A DNA stretch of 64,000 bases from Acidobacteriota bacterium. GTDB lineage: Bacteria > Acidobacteriota > Thermoanaerobaculia > Gp7-AA8. Positions 1 through 14,012 of this stretch are shown here, piece after piece. The notes below the pieces were generated by a model. It had not been told where the DNA came from, ran no database searches, and saw only the letters and a program-made list of their open reading frames with translations. Location: positions 62,001 to 126,000 of the forward strand of contig QHVT01000005.1 of the NCBI GenBank assembly GCA_003223645.1, read 5' to 3'. The position numbers were made by a program, and so were the translations under genes. The stretch's first letter is position 1; the number at the start of each line of letters is the position of its first letter.

Positions 1-1508
1 CGGTCCATCACGATCCCGACTCGCTGATCATCTGCAACGGCTACAAGGACCGGAACTACATCCGCACGGCGCTGATCGGGCGCAAGCTCGGAAAGAAAAT
101 CATCATCGTCGCGGAGAAGGTCTCCGAGGTCGAGATGATCACGACGATCGCGGCGGAGCTCGGCGTCGAGCCGTGGATCGGCTTGCGTGTGCGCCTGCTC
201 TCGAAAGGCTCCGGCAAGTGGGCCACCTCGGGCGGCGAGCACGCGAAGTTCGGGCTCTCGACTGCCGAGATGCTGGAAGCGATGGAGATCATGGCCGAGG
301 CCAACATGAGCTCCGCGTTCAAGCTCCTGCACTTCCACATCGGCTCGCAGATCCCCGACATCCTGACGATCAAGCGCGCGGTGCGCGAAGCGGCGATGTA
401 CTACGCGAAGCTGTACAAGAGCGGACACAAACTCGAGTACGTCGACGTCGGCGGCGGACTGGCCATCGACTACGACGGCTCGCGCTCGACGTTCCACTCG
501 TCGATGAACTACTCGGTCGAGGAGTACGCGAGCGACATCGTCTACAACATCATGGATGTGTGCGACGACGAGAAGGTGCCGCATCCGACGATCGTGTCGG
601 AGTCGGGACGCGCGACGGTCGCGCATCATTCCGTGCTGGTGGTGCAGGCGTTCGGCGCAATCGAGAAGACGCCGCTCGAGCCGCGCGTGATCCGCGCCGC
701 CGATCACAAACTGGTCAAGGAGCTGATCGACATCGATCAGCGGCTCGCGGACGTCAACGTGACCGAGGCGTGGCATGACCTGCAGCTGATCAAAGAGCAG
801 GCGCAGACGATGTTCGAGCTCGGCCTGCTCGCTCTCGACGTGAAAGCGCGCGTCGAGTCGCTGTACTGGCAGATCGCCGAGCGGACCCAGACGATCGTCA
901 GCGCGATGGATGCGACGGAAGTACCGGAGGACGTGCGCGATCTGAAGATCGAGCTCGCCGATCAGCACATCTGCAATTTCTCGGTCTTCCAGTCACTGCT
1001 CGACCACTGGGCCCTCGGGCAACTGTTCCCGATCGTCCCGATTCATCGCCTCGACGAAAAGCCGATGTACGAGTCGACGATCGTCGACATCACGTGTGAC
1101 TCGGACGGCAAGGTCTCGAAGTACATCGACCTCAACGACGTGCGCGACACGCTTCCGCTCCACGAGATCCGCCCCGAAGAGCCCTACCTCCTCGGCGTGT
1201 TTCTCACCGGCGCCTACCAGGACATCATGGGCGACATCCACAACCTCTTCGGCCGCGTGAACGAGGTGCACGTGTTCCTCGATCCCGACGAAGAAGCCGG
1301 CTTCTACATCGAGGAAGAGATCCCCGGCCAGCCGATCGGTGAAGTGCTGGCGATGACGCAGTGGGACTGGCGCGATCTCGAGAAGCGGATGAAGCAGCAG
1401 ATCGACGTCGCGATCAAGCAGGATATCGTCAAGCCGAACGAAGGGATGCGCCTGCTGCAGGAATACGAGCGCGGCCTCAAGGATCAGACATATCTGACGT
1501 TCGAGTGA
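1..1508 (+). CDS. speA: Biosynthetic arginine decarboxylase, 5' end outside window
   Basis: PLP-dependent fold III decarboxylase converting arginine to agmatine, the first step of the agmatine route to putrescine. The open frame starts at base 3 without a start codon, so the N-terminal part with the PLP lysine lies outside the window. Visible family motifs are the ICNGYKD segment (about bases 30-50), HFHIGSQ (about 330-350), VDVGGGLAIDYDGS (about 445-485), SESGRA (about 598-615) and the late ITCDSDG segment (about 1088-1108), which carries the cysteine that completes the partner subunit's active site. About 501 residues remain of a family that is about 630-660 long. Together with arcA/arcC at 15-17 kb it places two arginine-consuming routes in the window. 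No sign of damage. Confidence 0.93.
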   Translation, partial: VHHDPDSLIICNGYKDRNYIRTALIGRKLGKKIIIVAEKVSEVEMITTIAAELGVEPWIGLRVRLLSKGSGKWATSGGEHAKFGLSTAEMLEAMEIMAEANMSSAFKLLHFHIGSQIPDILTIKRAVREAAMYYAKLYKSGHKLEYVDVGGGLAIDYDGSRSTFHSSMNYSVEEYASDIVYNIMDVCDDEKVPHPTIVSESGRATVAHHSVLVVQAFGAIEKTPLEPRVIRAADHKLVKELIDIDQRLADVNVTEAWHDLQLIKEQAQTMFELGLLALDVKARVESLYWQIAERTQTIVSAMDATEVPEDVRDLKIELADQHICNFSVFQSLLDHWALGQLFPIVPIHRLDEKPMYESTIVDITCDSDGKVSKYIDLNDVRDTLPLHEIRPEEPYLLGVFLTGAYQDIMGDIHNLFGRVNEVHVFLDPDEEAGFYIEEEIPGQPIGEVLAMTQWDWRDLEKRMKQQIDVAIKQDIVKPNEGMRLLQEYERGLKDQTYLTFE

Positions 1509-1562
1509 TGTTTGACGTCGTTGCAATCCAACAGAGGGATTCCAACCAGAGGAGACAAGCCC

Positions 1563-2486
1563 ATGCGTAAAACACTTGCGCTCTGCCTGCTGACGTTGCT
1601 CTTCGTTGTGGCGAACGCGTTCGCCGCCGGCGAGGCGCGCATCAACGGCAAAATCGTCGATGCCGCGACGAAAGACCCGATCCCGAACGCCACGGTCACG
1701 CTCGACGCGACGCAGGCGAAGACGGTGCATCAGGAAACGAAGTCGAAGAAGGACGGCTCGTATGCGTTCTTCGTGCTCGACGGCACGATTCCATACAAGT
1801 TCACATGGTCGGCGCCCGGTTATGCGCCGCACCAGGAAGTGATCAAGTTGAAGCTCGGCGAGCCGAATCCCAAGGACGTCGAGCTGTCGAAGGGCGACGT
1901 GGCTCCGGAGGGCGGCGCGCCTGTGAAGGCCGCGGGCGACCCGGCGGCGATCGCGTACAACGAAGGCGCGGGGCTGGCGAACGAAGGCAAGACCGCCGAG
2001 GCGATCGCGAAGTTCGAAGAAGCGCTGAAGCTGAAGCCGGCATTCACTCCGGCATGGTCGGCGCTCGCCAAAACTCATCTGAAGCTGAAGGAGTATCCGA
2101 AGGCGATCGAGGCCGCGAAGAAAGTCCTCGAGATCGACGACGAAGACACCGACATGTGGGCAGTGCTGACGAACTCGTATCTCGCCACGGGCGACAAGGC
2201 CGCGGCGGCGGAAGCGCAGAAGCACCTGCCGGCGAACGCGGGACAGCTGTTCAACGACGCAGCGAAAGCGATCAACGCCGGCAACGACGCCGAGGCGGAG
2301 AAGCTGCTCAAGCAGGCAGTGGCCGCCGACCCGAAGCTGGCGCGCGGGTACTACGAGCTCGGAATGCTGTACGCCCGCACGCAAAAGAACGCGGACGCGA
2401 AGGCGAACCTGCAGAAATATCTCGAGCTGGAGCCGGACAGCAAAGATGCGGCGACGGCGAAAGAGATGATCAAGTACCTGCAGTAG
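1563..2486 (+). CDS. Secreted TPR protein with carboxypeptidase-regulatory-like domain
   Basis: A 307-residue protein. The ATG at 1563 is preferred because an AGAGGAGA ribosome-binding site lies about 7 bases upstream and the first residues form a signal peptide (MRKTLALCLLTLLFVVANAFA). Residues about 23-85 (INGKIVDAATKDPIPNATV) resemble the beta-sandwich carboxypeptidase regulatory-like domain, and about 120-305 are tetratricopeptide units such as NEGKTAEAIAKFEEALKLKP. Probably a periplasmic scaffold or binding protein; no enzymatic motif is visible. It follows speA by 54 bases, but joint function is not implied. Function is unknown beyond the domain architecture. Confidence 0.8.
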   Translation: MRKTLALCLLTLLFVVANAFAAGEARINGKIVDAATKDPIPNATVTLDATQAKTVHQETKSKKDGSYAFFVLDGTIPYKFTWSAPGYAPHQEVIKLKLGEPNPKDVELSKGDVAPEGGAPVKAAGDPAAIAYNEGAGLANEGKTAEAIAKFEEALKLKPAFTPAWSALAKTHLKLKEYPKAIEAAKKVLEIDDEDTDMWAVLTNSYLATGDKAAAAEAQKHLPANAGQLFNDAAKAINAGNDAEAEKLLKQAVAADPKLARGYYELGMLYARTQKNADAKANLQKYLELEPDSKDAATAKEMIKYLQ

Positions 2487-2527
2487 GTGGTTGCGCGGTT
2501 GCGGCGGTTGCGCGGTTGCGCGGCAGA

Positions 2528-6307
<3,780 letters not shown>

Positions 6308-6361
6308 GCGCGTCGTCCTTTTGGCGGGGCCGCCGAAGCGAGAGGGGCTGACGAACGCCGG

Positions 6362-6415
6362 CTCTTTAGCTTTTTTTATCCTGGTTGCAAGCGGCCACAC
6401 GCAAATCAGTCCAGG
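6362..6415 (-). promoter_or_regulatory. SAM-II-like riboswitch upstream of metH
   Basis: On the minus strand, a CCTGG arm (6411-6415) is followed two bases later by TGATTT (6403-6408), a loop, TTGCAA (6385-6390), the complementary CCAGG arm (6380-6384), then ATAAA and AGCTAAA (6364-6370). The order GAUUU, UUGCAA, P1 closing arm, AUAAA, GCUAAA is the conserved skeleton of the SAM-II (metA) riboswitch. It ends about 55 bases before the metH start. The gene downstream makes methionine, the precursor of SAM, which fits the expected control. Assigned by eye; a covariance search was not possible. Confidence 0.7.
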
Positions 6416-6458
6416 TGGGCGGAGGGTACGGCAGCGGCGGCGCTCCTGTCAAACGGCG

Positions 6459-7349
6459 CTATTTGCGCACGGAGCGCGTGCGGCCGTTGCTGTAGTTCGA
6501 GAGCACCAACGCGCTGTGATTATTCGAGCGGTTGTGATCGTTGTATGCGGTGACGCTGACGTGATGCGTGAAGATCGTCTTCACCGGCTTGGTATCGACG
6601 AGCGCGATGATCGTTGCCGTTGCTCCCGGCGTGAGCGTACCGAGGGCGCACTGCACTCGCCAGACAGGCGGAGGCGATGGTGAACCAATGATGGCAAAGA
6701 TCGCAGGCTCGGAGCAGGTTCCCTGCGACGGCGTGACGCTCAGATACTTCACTTTTGCCAGGTCGCCCTCGATCGTCAGGTCAACGTCGGCGCGCTGCAC
6801 CGTCTGCGGTCCGTCATTCCCGACGTCGACCGTGATCGGGAACTGCGTTACGCGCACCTCCGGTGCGCGGCTCGCGACTTCGAGGTCGGCGTCCGGTCCC
6901 ACCAGGACGATGAGCAGGCGGCTGCCGGTGCCTTGATTAGGATCGCCGGTGTCGTATTCGATGACCGGCTGATTGGTCAATACGTAGATGTCGACGGTCG
7001 GATCGATACGAACGAACAGTTTGAACGTCGCCGATTCGCCGGCGTGAAGCGTGTCCATCCTCGCGATGGCTGTACCGTATCCGCCATACAACGGCGTGAG
7101 GATCGACGCCGCGGGGCCTCTCGTTTCAACGAACGAGATGAACCGCGTGATCGACGCTGTATCGTCGGAGAGCACGACGTTGTGGGCGTCGACCGCTCCG
7201 GCATTCGTGACTGTGAAGGTGTAGCCGAGCTCCGAGCCGGGCGTGAGACTCTCCTCGCTGGTCGTGGCCGTCAACTCGACGACGGCGGACGCGTCCGCGA
7301 ACGCAGCGGTCGCCGAAACGAGGAATCCGAGGAACAACAGTACGCGCAT
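6459..7349 (-). CDS. Secreted DUF11-like repeat protein
   Basis: A 296-residue protein starting MRVLLFLGFLVSATAAFA, a clear signal peptide, followed by SELGYTFTVTNAGAVDAHNVVLSDD (about residues 35-60), typical of the DUF11 beta-sandwich repeat found in surface and adhesion-like proteins. A second Ig-like section (about 155-290) contains PITVDVGNDGPQTVQRADVD. Its start codon overlaps the stop of the upstream methyltransferase-like gene as TAATG, implying translational coupling. No cell-wall anchor or sorting signal is visible. Probably exported; role unknown. Confidence 0.7.
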   Translation of the reverse strand: MRVLLFLGFLVSATAAFADASAVVELTATTSEESLTPGSELGYTFTVTNAGAVDAHNVVLSDDTASITRFISFVETRGPAASILTPLYGGYGTAIARMDTLHAGESATFKLFVRIDPTVDIYVLTNQPVIEYDTGDPNQGTGSRLLIVLVGPDADLEVASRAPEVRVTQFPITVDVGNDGPQTVQRADVDLTIEGDLAKVKYLSVTPSQGTCSEPAIFAIIGSPSPPPVWRVQCALGTLTPGATATIIALVDTKPVKTIFTHHVSVTAYNDHNRSNNHSALVLSNYSNGRTRSVRK

Positions 7350-7855
7350 TATGCAAATAATTGTAACGTAAACGGGGTGAGCCGCGGAATCCAGCGCCGC
7401 ACGTTCTCGCAATACAGCTTGTAGTCGTCGCCGAATAGCTCGCGCAATTTCGGCTCTTCGTACAACATCACGAATCCGTTCACGAGCGCCCAGAGGATCA
7501 GCAGCATGATGAGGATCTCCCGGGCGATGTTCGGGATCAGGAGCGCCTCGCCGCCCAACGCGAAGCCCATCCCGAGGTACATCGGATTGCGGACCCGGCG
7601 ATAGAGACCGCGCACGACGAGACGCCGCGGCGGATCGAACGGCGCGGGCGTGCCGCGGCCCGTCCACGCAAAGTCCCACACGCAGCGCAGCATGATCAGC
7701 GCGCCGATCGCGAGGAGCGCGAACGCGATCGGATTCGCGTTCGCCTCGAAGGCAACGCCCTTCGATTGCGCGAACCAGCGTGGAAGAAACCACATCCAAA
7801 TCGAGACGAAGAGCGGGGCGATGACGGCGGCACGGAGGATGGCGAAGAGGCGCAT
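7349..7855 (-). CDS. Isoprenylcysteine methyltransferase-like membrane protein
   Basis: A 168-residue integral membrane protein with four or five hydrophobic segments. It contains RGLYRRVRNPMYLGM (about 87-101) and a C-terminal YEEPKLRELFGDDYKLYC segment, the AdoMet-binding signature of the ICMT/phospholipid N-methyltransferase group. Bacterial members methylate lipids or small thiols; the substrate here cannot be read. The ATG at 7855 (MRLFAIL) is chosen because upstream codons belong to the tandem repeat at 7852-7928. The start codon itself coincides with a repeat unit (GCCTATGCGCC). Confidence 0.8.
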   Translation of the reverse strand: MRLFAILRAAVIAPLFVSIWMWFLPRWFAQSKGVAFEANANPIAFALLAIGALIMLRCVWDFAWTGRGTPAPFDPPRRLVVRGLYRRVRNPMYLGMGFALGGEALLIPNIAREILIMLLILWALVNGFVMLYEEPKLRELFGDDYKLYCENVRRWIPRLTPFTLQLFA

Positions 7856-7928
7856 AGGCTCCTGGGCGCATGGGCTCACAGCTCTATGAGTCTTTGAGCC
7901 TTTGAGCCACTGCGCCTGTCAGCCTATG
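7852..7928. repeat. GGCTCATG-type tandem octamer block
   Basis: Degenerate 8-bp units of the type GCGCATGG / GCTCATAG between two divergent genes. Similar blocks lie at 14886-14966, 25222-25275, 25680-25766, 58299-58398 and 62625-62876. Confidence 0.75.
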
Positions 7929-7936
7929 ATCGCATC

Positions 7937-9052
7937 ATGACCACGGCCCCCGCCACAGAAGTGCCGATCGCTCACACCGATCCGATCAACGCGCAGATCC
8001 TCGCCGTCTCCGAGGATCGCATTCAGGGATTCGTCGAAGATCCGTTCGGAGAGATCGCGAACAAAGCGGGGCTCGACGTCGAGCTGGTGATGGAGCGCAT
8101 CCGCGCGATGCTGCAGGCGGGGACGATCCGCCGTGTGCGGCAAACGTTGATGGCGACGAATCTCGCTGAGGGAGCGCTCGTGGCGTGGCAGTTCCCGAAT
8201 GAGAAGCTCGATGAGGCATTCGACTTCATGTTTCGCGAGGATCCGTTTTCGGGACACGTCGTCATCCGCTCGACGGACGCCGCGACGCCGGGATCGAACT
8301 ATCGACTGTGGACGACCGTCAAAGTGCCGCAGGGCTACTCGATCGAGAAGCACTGCGCGATTCTCGCGAAGCTCACCGGCGCGCTGCATTTCCGCGTGAT
8401 GCCGGCCCACCGCATCTTCGCGCTAGGCGTCGGCCACGTGCGACGCAAAGGGATGGAGCCGGGCTCGAAGTCGGACGAGCTGGCGGAAGTGAAGGACACG
8501 GCGAAAGTCGAGCTCTCCGATCTCGAGTGGCAGGTGCTGACCGCACTGAAACGCGAGCTGACGCCGGACGAGGTCGTGCGCGATGTCTGGGAGCGCCGCG
8601 CGGAAGAAGCGGACCTGCTTCCCGACATCTTCAACGCCGTCGCTGCGAACCTCAACGCGCGCGGCGTGATCGGACGCTTCTCGACCTTTCTCGAACATGT
8701 GAAGACACTGCAGACCGGCGATCGCGTGACGCGCTTCAACGCGCTCTTTCACTGGGCCGTTCCGCCGGGACGCGAAATGGAAGCGGGACGCGAGATCGGC
8801 CGCTTTCACATCCTCACGCACTGCTACTGGCGCGAAGGCGGCGAAGAGTTCCGCAACGTGAACATCATGGCCGTCGCGCACGGAACCGAAAAGGAAAGCG
8901 TGCTCGCGCACAAACGCGCGATCGACGAGCATCTCGCGTCGATCGGGATGCCGGTCTCGTACACGAACGTGTTCTGGGGCGGACGCAGCGAGATCAAGCC
9001 GAGCGAGATCTCGCCGATTGCGTATCGGGAGTGGCTGTCATCCCGAGCGTGA
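7937..9052 (+). CDS. Two-domain Lrp/AsnC-like protein, probable fused siroheme decarboxylase
   Basis: 371 residues made of two similar halves (about 14-175 and 195-365). Each has a winged-helix-like start (FGEIANKAGLDVELVMERIRAML; LPDIFNAVAANLNARGVIGR) and an AsnC-like alpha/beta part. Half two has RFNALFHWAVPP and FRNVNIMAVAHG, resembling AhbB, and half one resembles AhbA. AhbA/AhbB (and NirD/L/G/H) decarboxylate siroheme to didecarbosiroheme for heme or heme d1. These are normally separate chains of about 150-170 residues, so this looks like a fusion. A classical Lrp regulator is the alternative. No other heme gene is nearby. The last residues (SSRA) and the stop codon are encoded by the repeat starting at 9036. 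Confidence 0.55.
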   Translation: MTTAPATEVPIAHTDPINAQILAVSEDRIQGFVEDPFGEIANKAGLDVELVMERIRAMLQAGTIRRVRQTLMATNLAEGALVAWQFPNEKLDEAFDFMFREDPFSGHVVIRSTDAATPGSNYRLWTTVKVPQGYSIEKHCAILAKLTGALHFRVMPAHRIFALGVGHVRRKGMEPGSKSDELAEVKDTAKVELSDLEWQVLTALKRELTPDEVVRDVWERRAEEADLLPDIFNAVAANLNARGVIGRFSTFLEHVKTLQTGDRVTRFNALFHWAVPPGREMEAGREIGRFHILTHCYWREGGEEFRNVNIMAVAHGTEKESVLAHKRAIDEHLASIGMPVSYTNVFWGGRSEIKPSEISPIAYREWLSSRA

Positions 9053-9139
9053 GCGAGGGAGCCGGGGCTCGGGTGGCGGCACGAAGCTCGTGCAACGCAG
9101 CCCCGCCCGCCCAGGTCCCTCGCTACGCTCGGGATGACA
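9036..9139. repeat. GTCATCCCGAGCGTGAGCGA palindromic element
   Basis: Opens TGTCATCCCGAGCGTGAGCG and closes with the reverse complement CTCGGGATGACA; the inner arms GAGGGA/TCCCTCGC and a variable GC-rich loop complete a long hairpin. Sister copies lie at 16253-16348 and, in frame in thiL, at 19129-19220. The first bases overlap the 3' end of the preceding gene and supply its TGA. Confidence 0.85.
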
Positions 9140-9183
9140 TCAGCGAATCGACAGTCCGATCGCGATCGCGCCGATCGCGCGGC

Positions 9184-9224
9184 CTCTGGAGGACAGGCTG
9201 GAAAGCCTGTCCTACACCAGGGGG
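9184..9224. repeat. GACAGGCTGGAAAGCCTGTC hairpin repeat
   Basis: A short inverted repeat (GACAGGCT / AGCCTGTC) followed by CTACACCAG. The same motif family recurs at 31563-31622. It could form a transcript hairpin at the end of the two convergent genes, but no T-tract follows. Confidence 0.6.
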
Positions 9225-9227
9225 ACG

Positions 9228-9779
9228 CTACCGAACCGTCAGTCCGATCGTGATCGCGCCGATCGCGCGGCCGCCGTCCATCACCGGAACGGAGATCTGC
9301 GCGAGGTTGCGCGATGCGCTGTCGTCGTAGCGGGGACGGTCGATGAACACGTCACCCTTGCCGGCCGCGAAGGCCCGCTGCCACTTCGCTTCGTCGCCTT
9401 GCCAGTAGTCGGACGTCTTGTCGCTCGCGCAGACGTTCGCGCCCTGGTTGTCCATCACGAAGATCTCGCCGTACACCGTGTTCGTCGCGGCGAGCTGGCG
9501 CAAATGATCCGCGCAGGTACCGGTGATGATCTGCTTGACCAATGTTTCCGCCTTGCCGGCGATCCACTGTTTGTCGAGCGACTGGATCGTCGCCAGCGGC
9601 ACTTTCTTCGCGTTCTGCGCCTTCACCGCCGCCACGATCACGGGATCGCTTCCCCACGCGCGCAGTTTCGCCGCCTCGGACTCGAGGAGCTTCTGTGTCG
9701 ATTGCGCGGATTGAGCCTGAAGCGAAGCGGAGAAAACGAACGTCGCGAGTACAACCCACGACCATCTCATGAAGCGCAA
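9228..9779 (-). CDS. Secreted single-domain Cache/PDC-like sensor protein
   Basis: 183 residues (the ATG at 9770 is also possible). An N-terminal signal peptide (WVVLATFVFSASLQAQ) is followed by a region resembling the periplasmic PDC/Cache ligand-binding fold. It includes YGEIFVMDNQGANVCASDKTSDYWQGDE (about 101-128), a pattern common to extracytoplasmic sensor domains, and a closing IGAITIGLTV. There is no kinase, cyclase or chemotaxis output domain, so it would act as a free periplasmic binding protein. It lies 4 bases after prfC on the same strand and is probably cotranscribed with it. Confidence 0.65.
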   Translation of the reverse strand: MRFMRWSWVVLATFVFSASLQAQSAQSTQKLLESEAAKLRAWGSDPVIVAAVKAQNAKKVPLATIQSLDKQWIAGKAETLVKQIITGTCADHLRQLAATNTVYGEIFVMDNQGANVCASDKTSDYWQGDEAKWQRAFAAGKGDVFIDRPRYDDSASRNLAQISVPVMDGGRAIGAITIGLTVR

Positions 9780-9783
9780 TGTA

Positions 9784-11397
<1,614 letters not shown>

Positions 11398-11445
11398 GCG
11401 CGCGCTGTAACAGCGCGGAGTGGTGCGCGCTTCCAGCGCGATCCT

Positions 11446-11516
11446 GTGGAGCGGCGGCCGCTCTCGGCCGCCGGATTCTCGCGAGGGGTCGGCGGCCGAA
11501 GCGGCCGCCGCTCCAC
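11446..11516. repeat. GC-rich inverted repeat between ADOP gene and prfC
   Basis: GTGGAGCGGCGGCCGCTCTC on the left and its complement ending GCGGCCGCCGCTCCAC on the right, with each arm itself containing a small hairpin built on GGCGGCCG. It lies between the stop of the permease gene and prfC and could act as a transcript 3'-end structure. Confidence 0.7.
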
Positions 11517-11520
11517 TGAG

Positions 11521-13932
11521 TCATTCCGCGCGTAGCGCGGTCACAGGATCCGTCCGGCTGGCGCGGCGCGCGGGGAACCAGCTCGCAACCAGAGTCACGG
11601 CCACCATCACGGCAATCGCGCCGGCGATGGTGGCCGCGTCGTTGACGCGGATGCCGTAGACGAGACTCTGCACGTATTTCGTAAATGCGAGCGACGCGGC
11701 GCCTCCCGCCACCACCCCGATGAGAACGAGCCGCAATGCGCGGCGCAATACGTTCCAGGCGATGTCGCGCTCGCGCGCGCCGAGGGCGATACGCACGCCG
11801 GTCTCGCGCGTGCGCCGCGCGGCGATGTAGGACATGAGGCCGTACAGGCCGATGCACGACAGCACGAGTGCGACGATTCCGAAGAACGTCGACAGCGCGG
11901 CCAGCGCGCGCTCGTGCCGCATCGACTCGTCGATCTGTTCGGTCTGCGTGCGGACATCGAACAGCGGCACGTTCGGATCGATGTTGCGCACGGCGGCACG
12001 CACTGCGTTCGCCAGCTGATGCGGATCGCCGCTCGTTCGCACGACGAAGCTCATCGAGTTGATGCGGTCGAGCTGCTGGCGATACGGGAAGATCACGGTC
12101 GGCGGCATCTCGTCCTTCATCGACGTGTAGCGCGCGTCGCGCACGATGCCGACGATCTCGTACGCCGGTGCTTTCTTTTTCGAGAAGCCGATGTGCCGTC
12201 CAATCGGATTCTCGTGCGGGAAGAACTGGCGCGCCAGCGTCTGCGTAATGAGCACCACCTTCGGCGCGCCTTCATCATCGCTCGCGCGAATTCCTCGGCC
12301 GAGGACGACCGGAATGCGCATCGCGTCGAGGAACTGCTCGCCGACCGTGTGCATGTACACGTACTCGCGCTTCTTCTCGTCGACAGGTTTTCCTTCGATG
12401 ATCAGCGTGCCGATCGCGGACATGCCGCTGAGAAGCGCGTAGCGCGTCGGCGCGGCGATGCGCACGCCCGGCACGGCGCGCACGCGCGTCAGTACTTCGT
12501 CGTAGAACTGCACGAGACGCGTGCCTTCGTAGCCGTTGAGCGTCGGATCGAGACGGAACAGCAGCAGGTTGTTCGCATCGAATCCGCGCTCGCTCGATTC
12601 GAGATACGCGAGCGAGCGGAGGAAGAGGCCGCAGCCGATCATCAGCACGATCGAGACCGCGATCTGAATCGTCATCAACACGTTCGCGAATCGGTTGCGC
12701 GTCGTGGTCGTGATGCGGATGTTCGTCGCGCGCATCGCGGGCACGATTCCGAACGCGACACCGGTCAACACGCAGATCGCGATCGTGAAGAGCAGCACGC
12801 GCACGTCGATCGGCACGGCGACGTCGAGCTGCGGCCCCGGCGTGGTGAGGACGAACGGCACGAGCGGGCGGATCCAGTACGCGAGCGCGATGCCGGCCGC
12901 GCCGCCGAGGAGCGAGAGCGTGACGCTTTCGACGAGGAGCTGCGTGATCAACGCGGTGCGCGACGCGCCGAGGGACATGCGGACGGCGATCTCTTTTCGG
13001 CGCGATGTCGCGCGCGCGAGCAGCAGCCCCGCGACGTTCGTGCAGGCGATGAGCAACACGAGCAGGACCGCGGCCACGAGGATGAGCACGGGCTGGCGCA
13101 GGTTCGCGCGCGTTTCGCCGAGGCCGCGCGCGCCCGGAAGTGCGCGCACGTGAATGCGCGGCCCGTGCACCTGCGGCTGCAACATCGCGGTCAGCTCGGA
13201 AGCGATTTGCGCGTCGCTGCCGCGGCGGCGACCCATGAGCTGCACCCACCACGAGCTCGGATTCGTCGCGTCGGAGACTCCGAACAGCGTCTTCTGCGCG
13301 GACAGCGGCACCGTCACTTGCGCCGCGCTGCCGACGTCGAGCGTGCCGCGAAACGCGCGCGGCTCGACGCCGGCGATCGTGAACGGCTTGCCGTTCAACA
13401 CGAGCGCGCTGCCGATCACATTCGGATCGCCGCCGAGTCGCGAACGCCAGTACGCGTAGCTGATGACGGCTTCGTTGTCGCGCATGAGCAAACGCCCGAG
13501 GGCGGCGCGCACGCCGAGCGCGTCGTAATAGTTTTCCGAGACCATCGCGCCGCGCGCGATCGTCGGCTCGCCGTGGATCGAAACGTTCAAACGGTCGATG
13601 CCGGAGAACGCGACGAGCGAGGAAAGCGTGCGCGCATTGCGCGCGAACATCTCGTACGCGGGAGATGAGAACGAAGTGCTCCTCGCGTTGGCGCCGTCGA
13701 ACGACACGCTGCCGGACAGCGACTCGGCGGGAAAATCATTCGCGGACCATTCGAGCAGGACGAGCGACTCGGGATCTCGCGCCGCGATGTGATCGAAGAG
13801 GATCGCGCGCGCGACGCCGAACATCACCGTGTTCGCGCCGATGCCGACTGCCAGCGAAAGGATCACGGTCAACGCAAATCCCGGCTGACGCCCGAGCGTG
13901 CGAAAGAAGTAGCGAATGTCGCGGCCGATCAT
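11521..13932 (-). CDS. ADOP-family ABC transporter permease (MacB/FtsX type)
   Basis: 803 residues. It opens DIRYFFRTLGRQPGFALTVI, then a transmembrane segment LSLAVGIGANTVMFGVA, a large periplasmic MacB-type core domain (about 50-270), three FtsX transmembrane helices (about 280-410), a second periplasmic domain (about 430-660) and a final FtsX block (about 680-795). This duplicated layout without an ATPase partner defines the acidobacterial duplicated orphan permeases. Such proteins are presumed to work with an ATPase encoded elsewhere in lipid, peptide or signal export. No ATPase gene is adjacent. An inverted-repeat operator-like site lies about 80 bases upstream. Confidence 0.9.
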   Translation of the reverse strand: MIGRDIRYFFRTLGRQPGFALTVILSLAVGIGANTVMFGVARAILFDHIAARDPESLVLLEWSANDFPAESLSGSVSFDGANARSTSFSSPAYEMFARNARTLSSLVAFSGIDRLNVSIHGEPTIARGAMVSENYYDALGVRAALGRLLMRDNEAVISYAYWRSRLGGDPNVIGSALVLNGKPFTIAGVEPRAFRGTLDVGSAAQVTVPLSAQKTLFGVSDATNPSSWWVQLMGRRRGSDAQIASELTAMLQPQVHGPRIHVRALPGARGLGETRANLRQPVLILVAAVLLVLLIACTNVAGLLLARATSRRKEIAVRMSLGASRTALITQLLVESVTLSLLGGAAGIALAYWIRPLVPFVLTTPGPQLDVAVPIDVRVLLFTIAICVLTGVAFGIVPAMRATNIRITTTTRNRFANVLMTIQIAVSIVLMIGCGLFLRSLAYLESSERGFDANNLLLFRLDPTLNGYEGTRLVQFYDEVLTRVRAVPGVRIAAPTRYALLSGMSAIGTLIIEGKPVDEKKREYVYMHTVGEQFLDAMRIPVVLGRGIRASDDEGAPKVVLITQTLARQFFPHENPIGRHIGFSKKKAPAYEIVGIVRDARYTSMKDEMPPTVIFPYRQQLDRINSMSFVVRTSGDPHQLANAVRAAVRNIDPNVPLFDVRTQTEQIDESMRHERALAALSTFFGIVALVLSCIGLYGLMSYIAARRTRETGVRIALGARERDIAWNVLRRALRLVLIGVVAGGAASLAFTKYVQSLVYGIRVNDAATIAGAIAVMVAVTLVASWFPARRASRTDPVTALRAE

Positions 13933-14012
13933 GCCCGGTCACGTCAGCGAGCGCGATGCCGCCGCTAACTATTTGATTTGATTGCGCCGCGGCAACGGCG
14001 ATCGTTCGAAGA

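Noticed and set aside
6308-6400. An upstream in-frame start for metH at 6400
   Set aside because: It would translate the riboswitch-like leader and gives residues absent from the family; the 6307 start has a ribosome-binding site.
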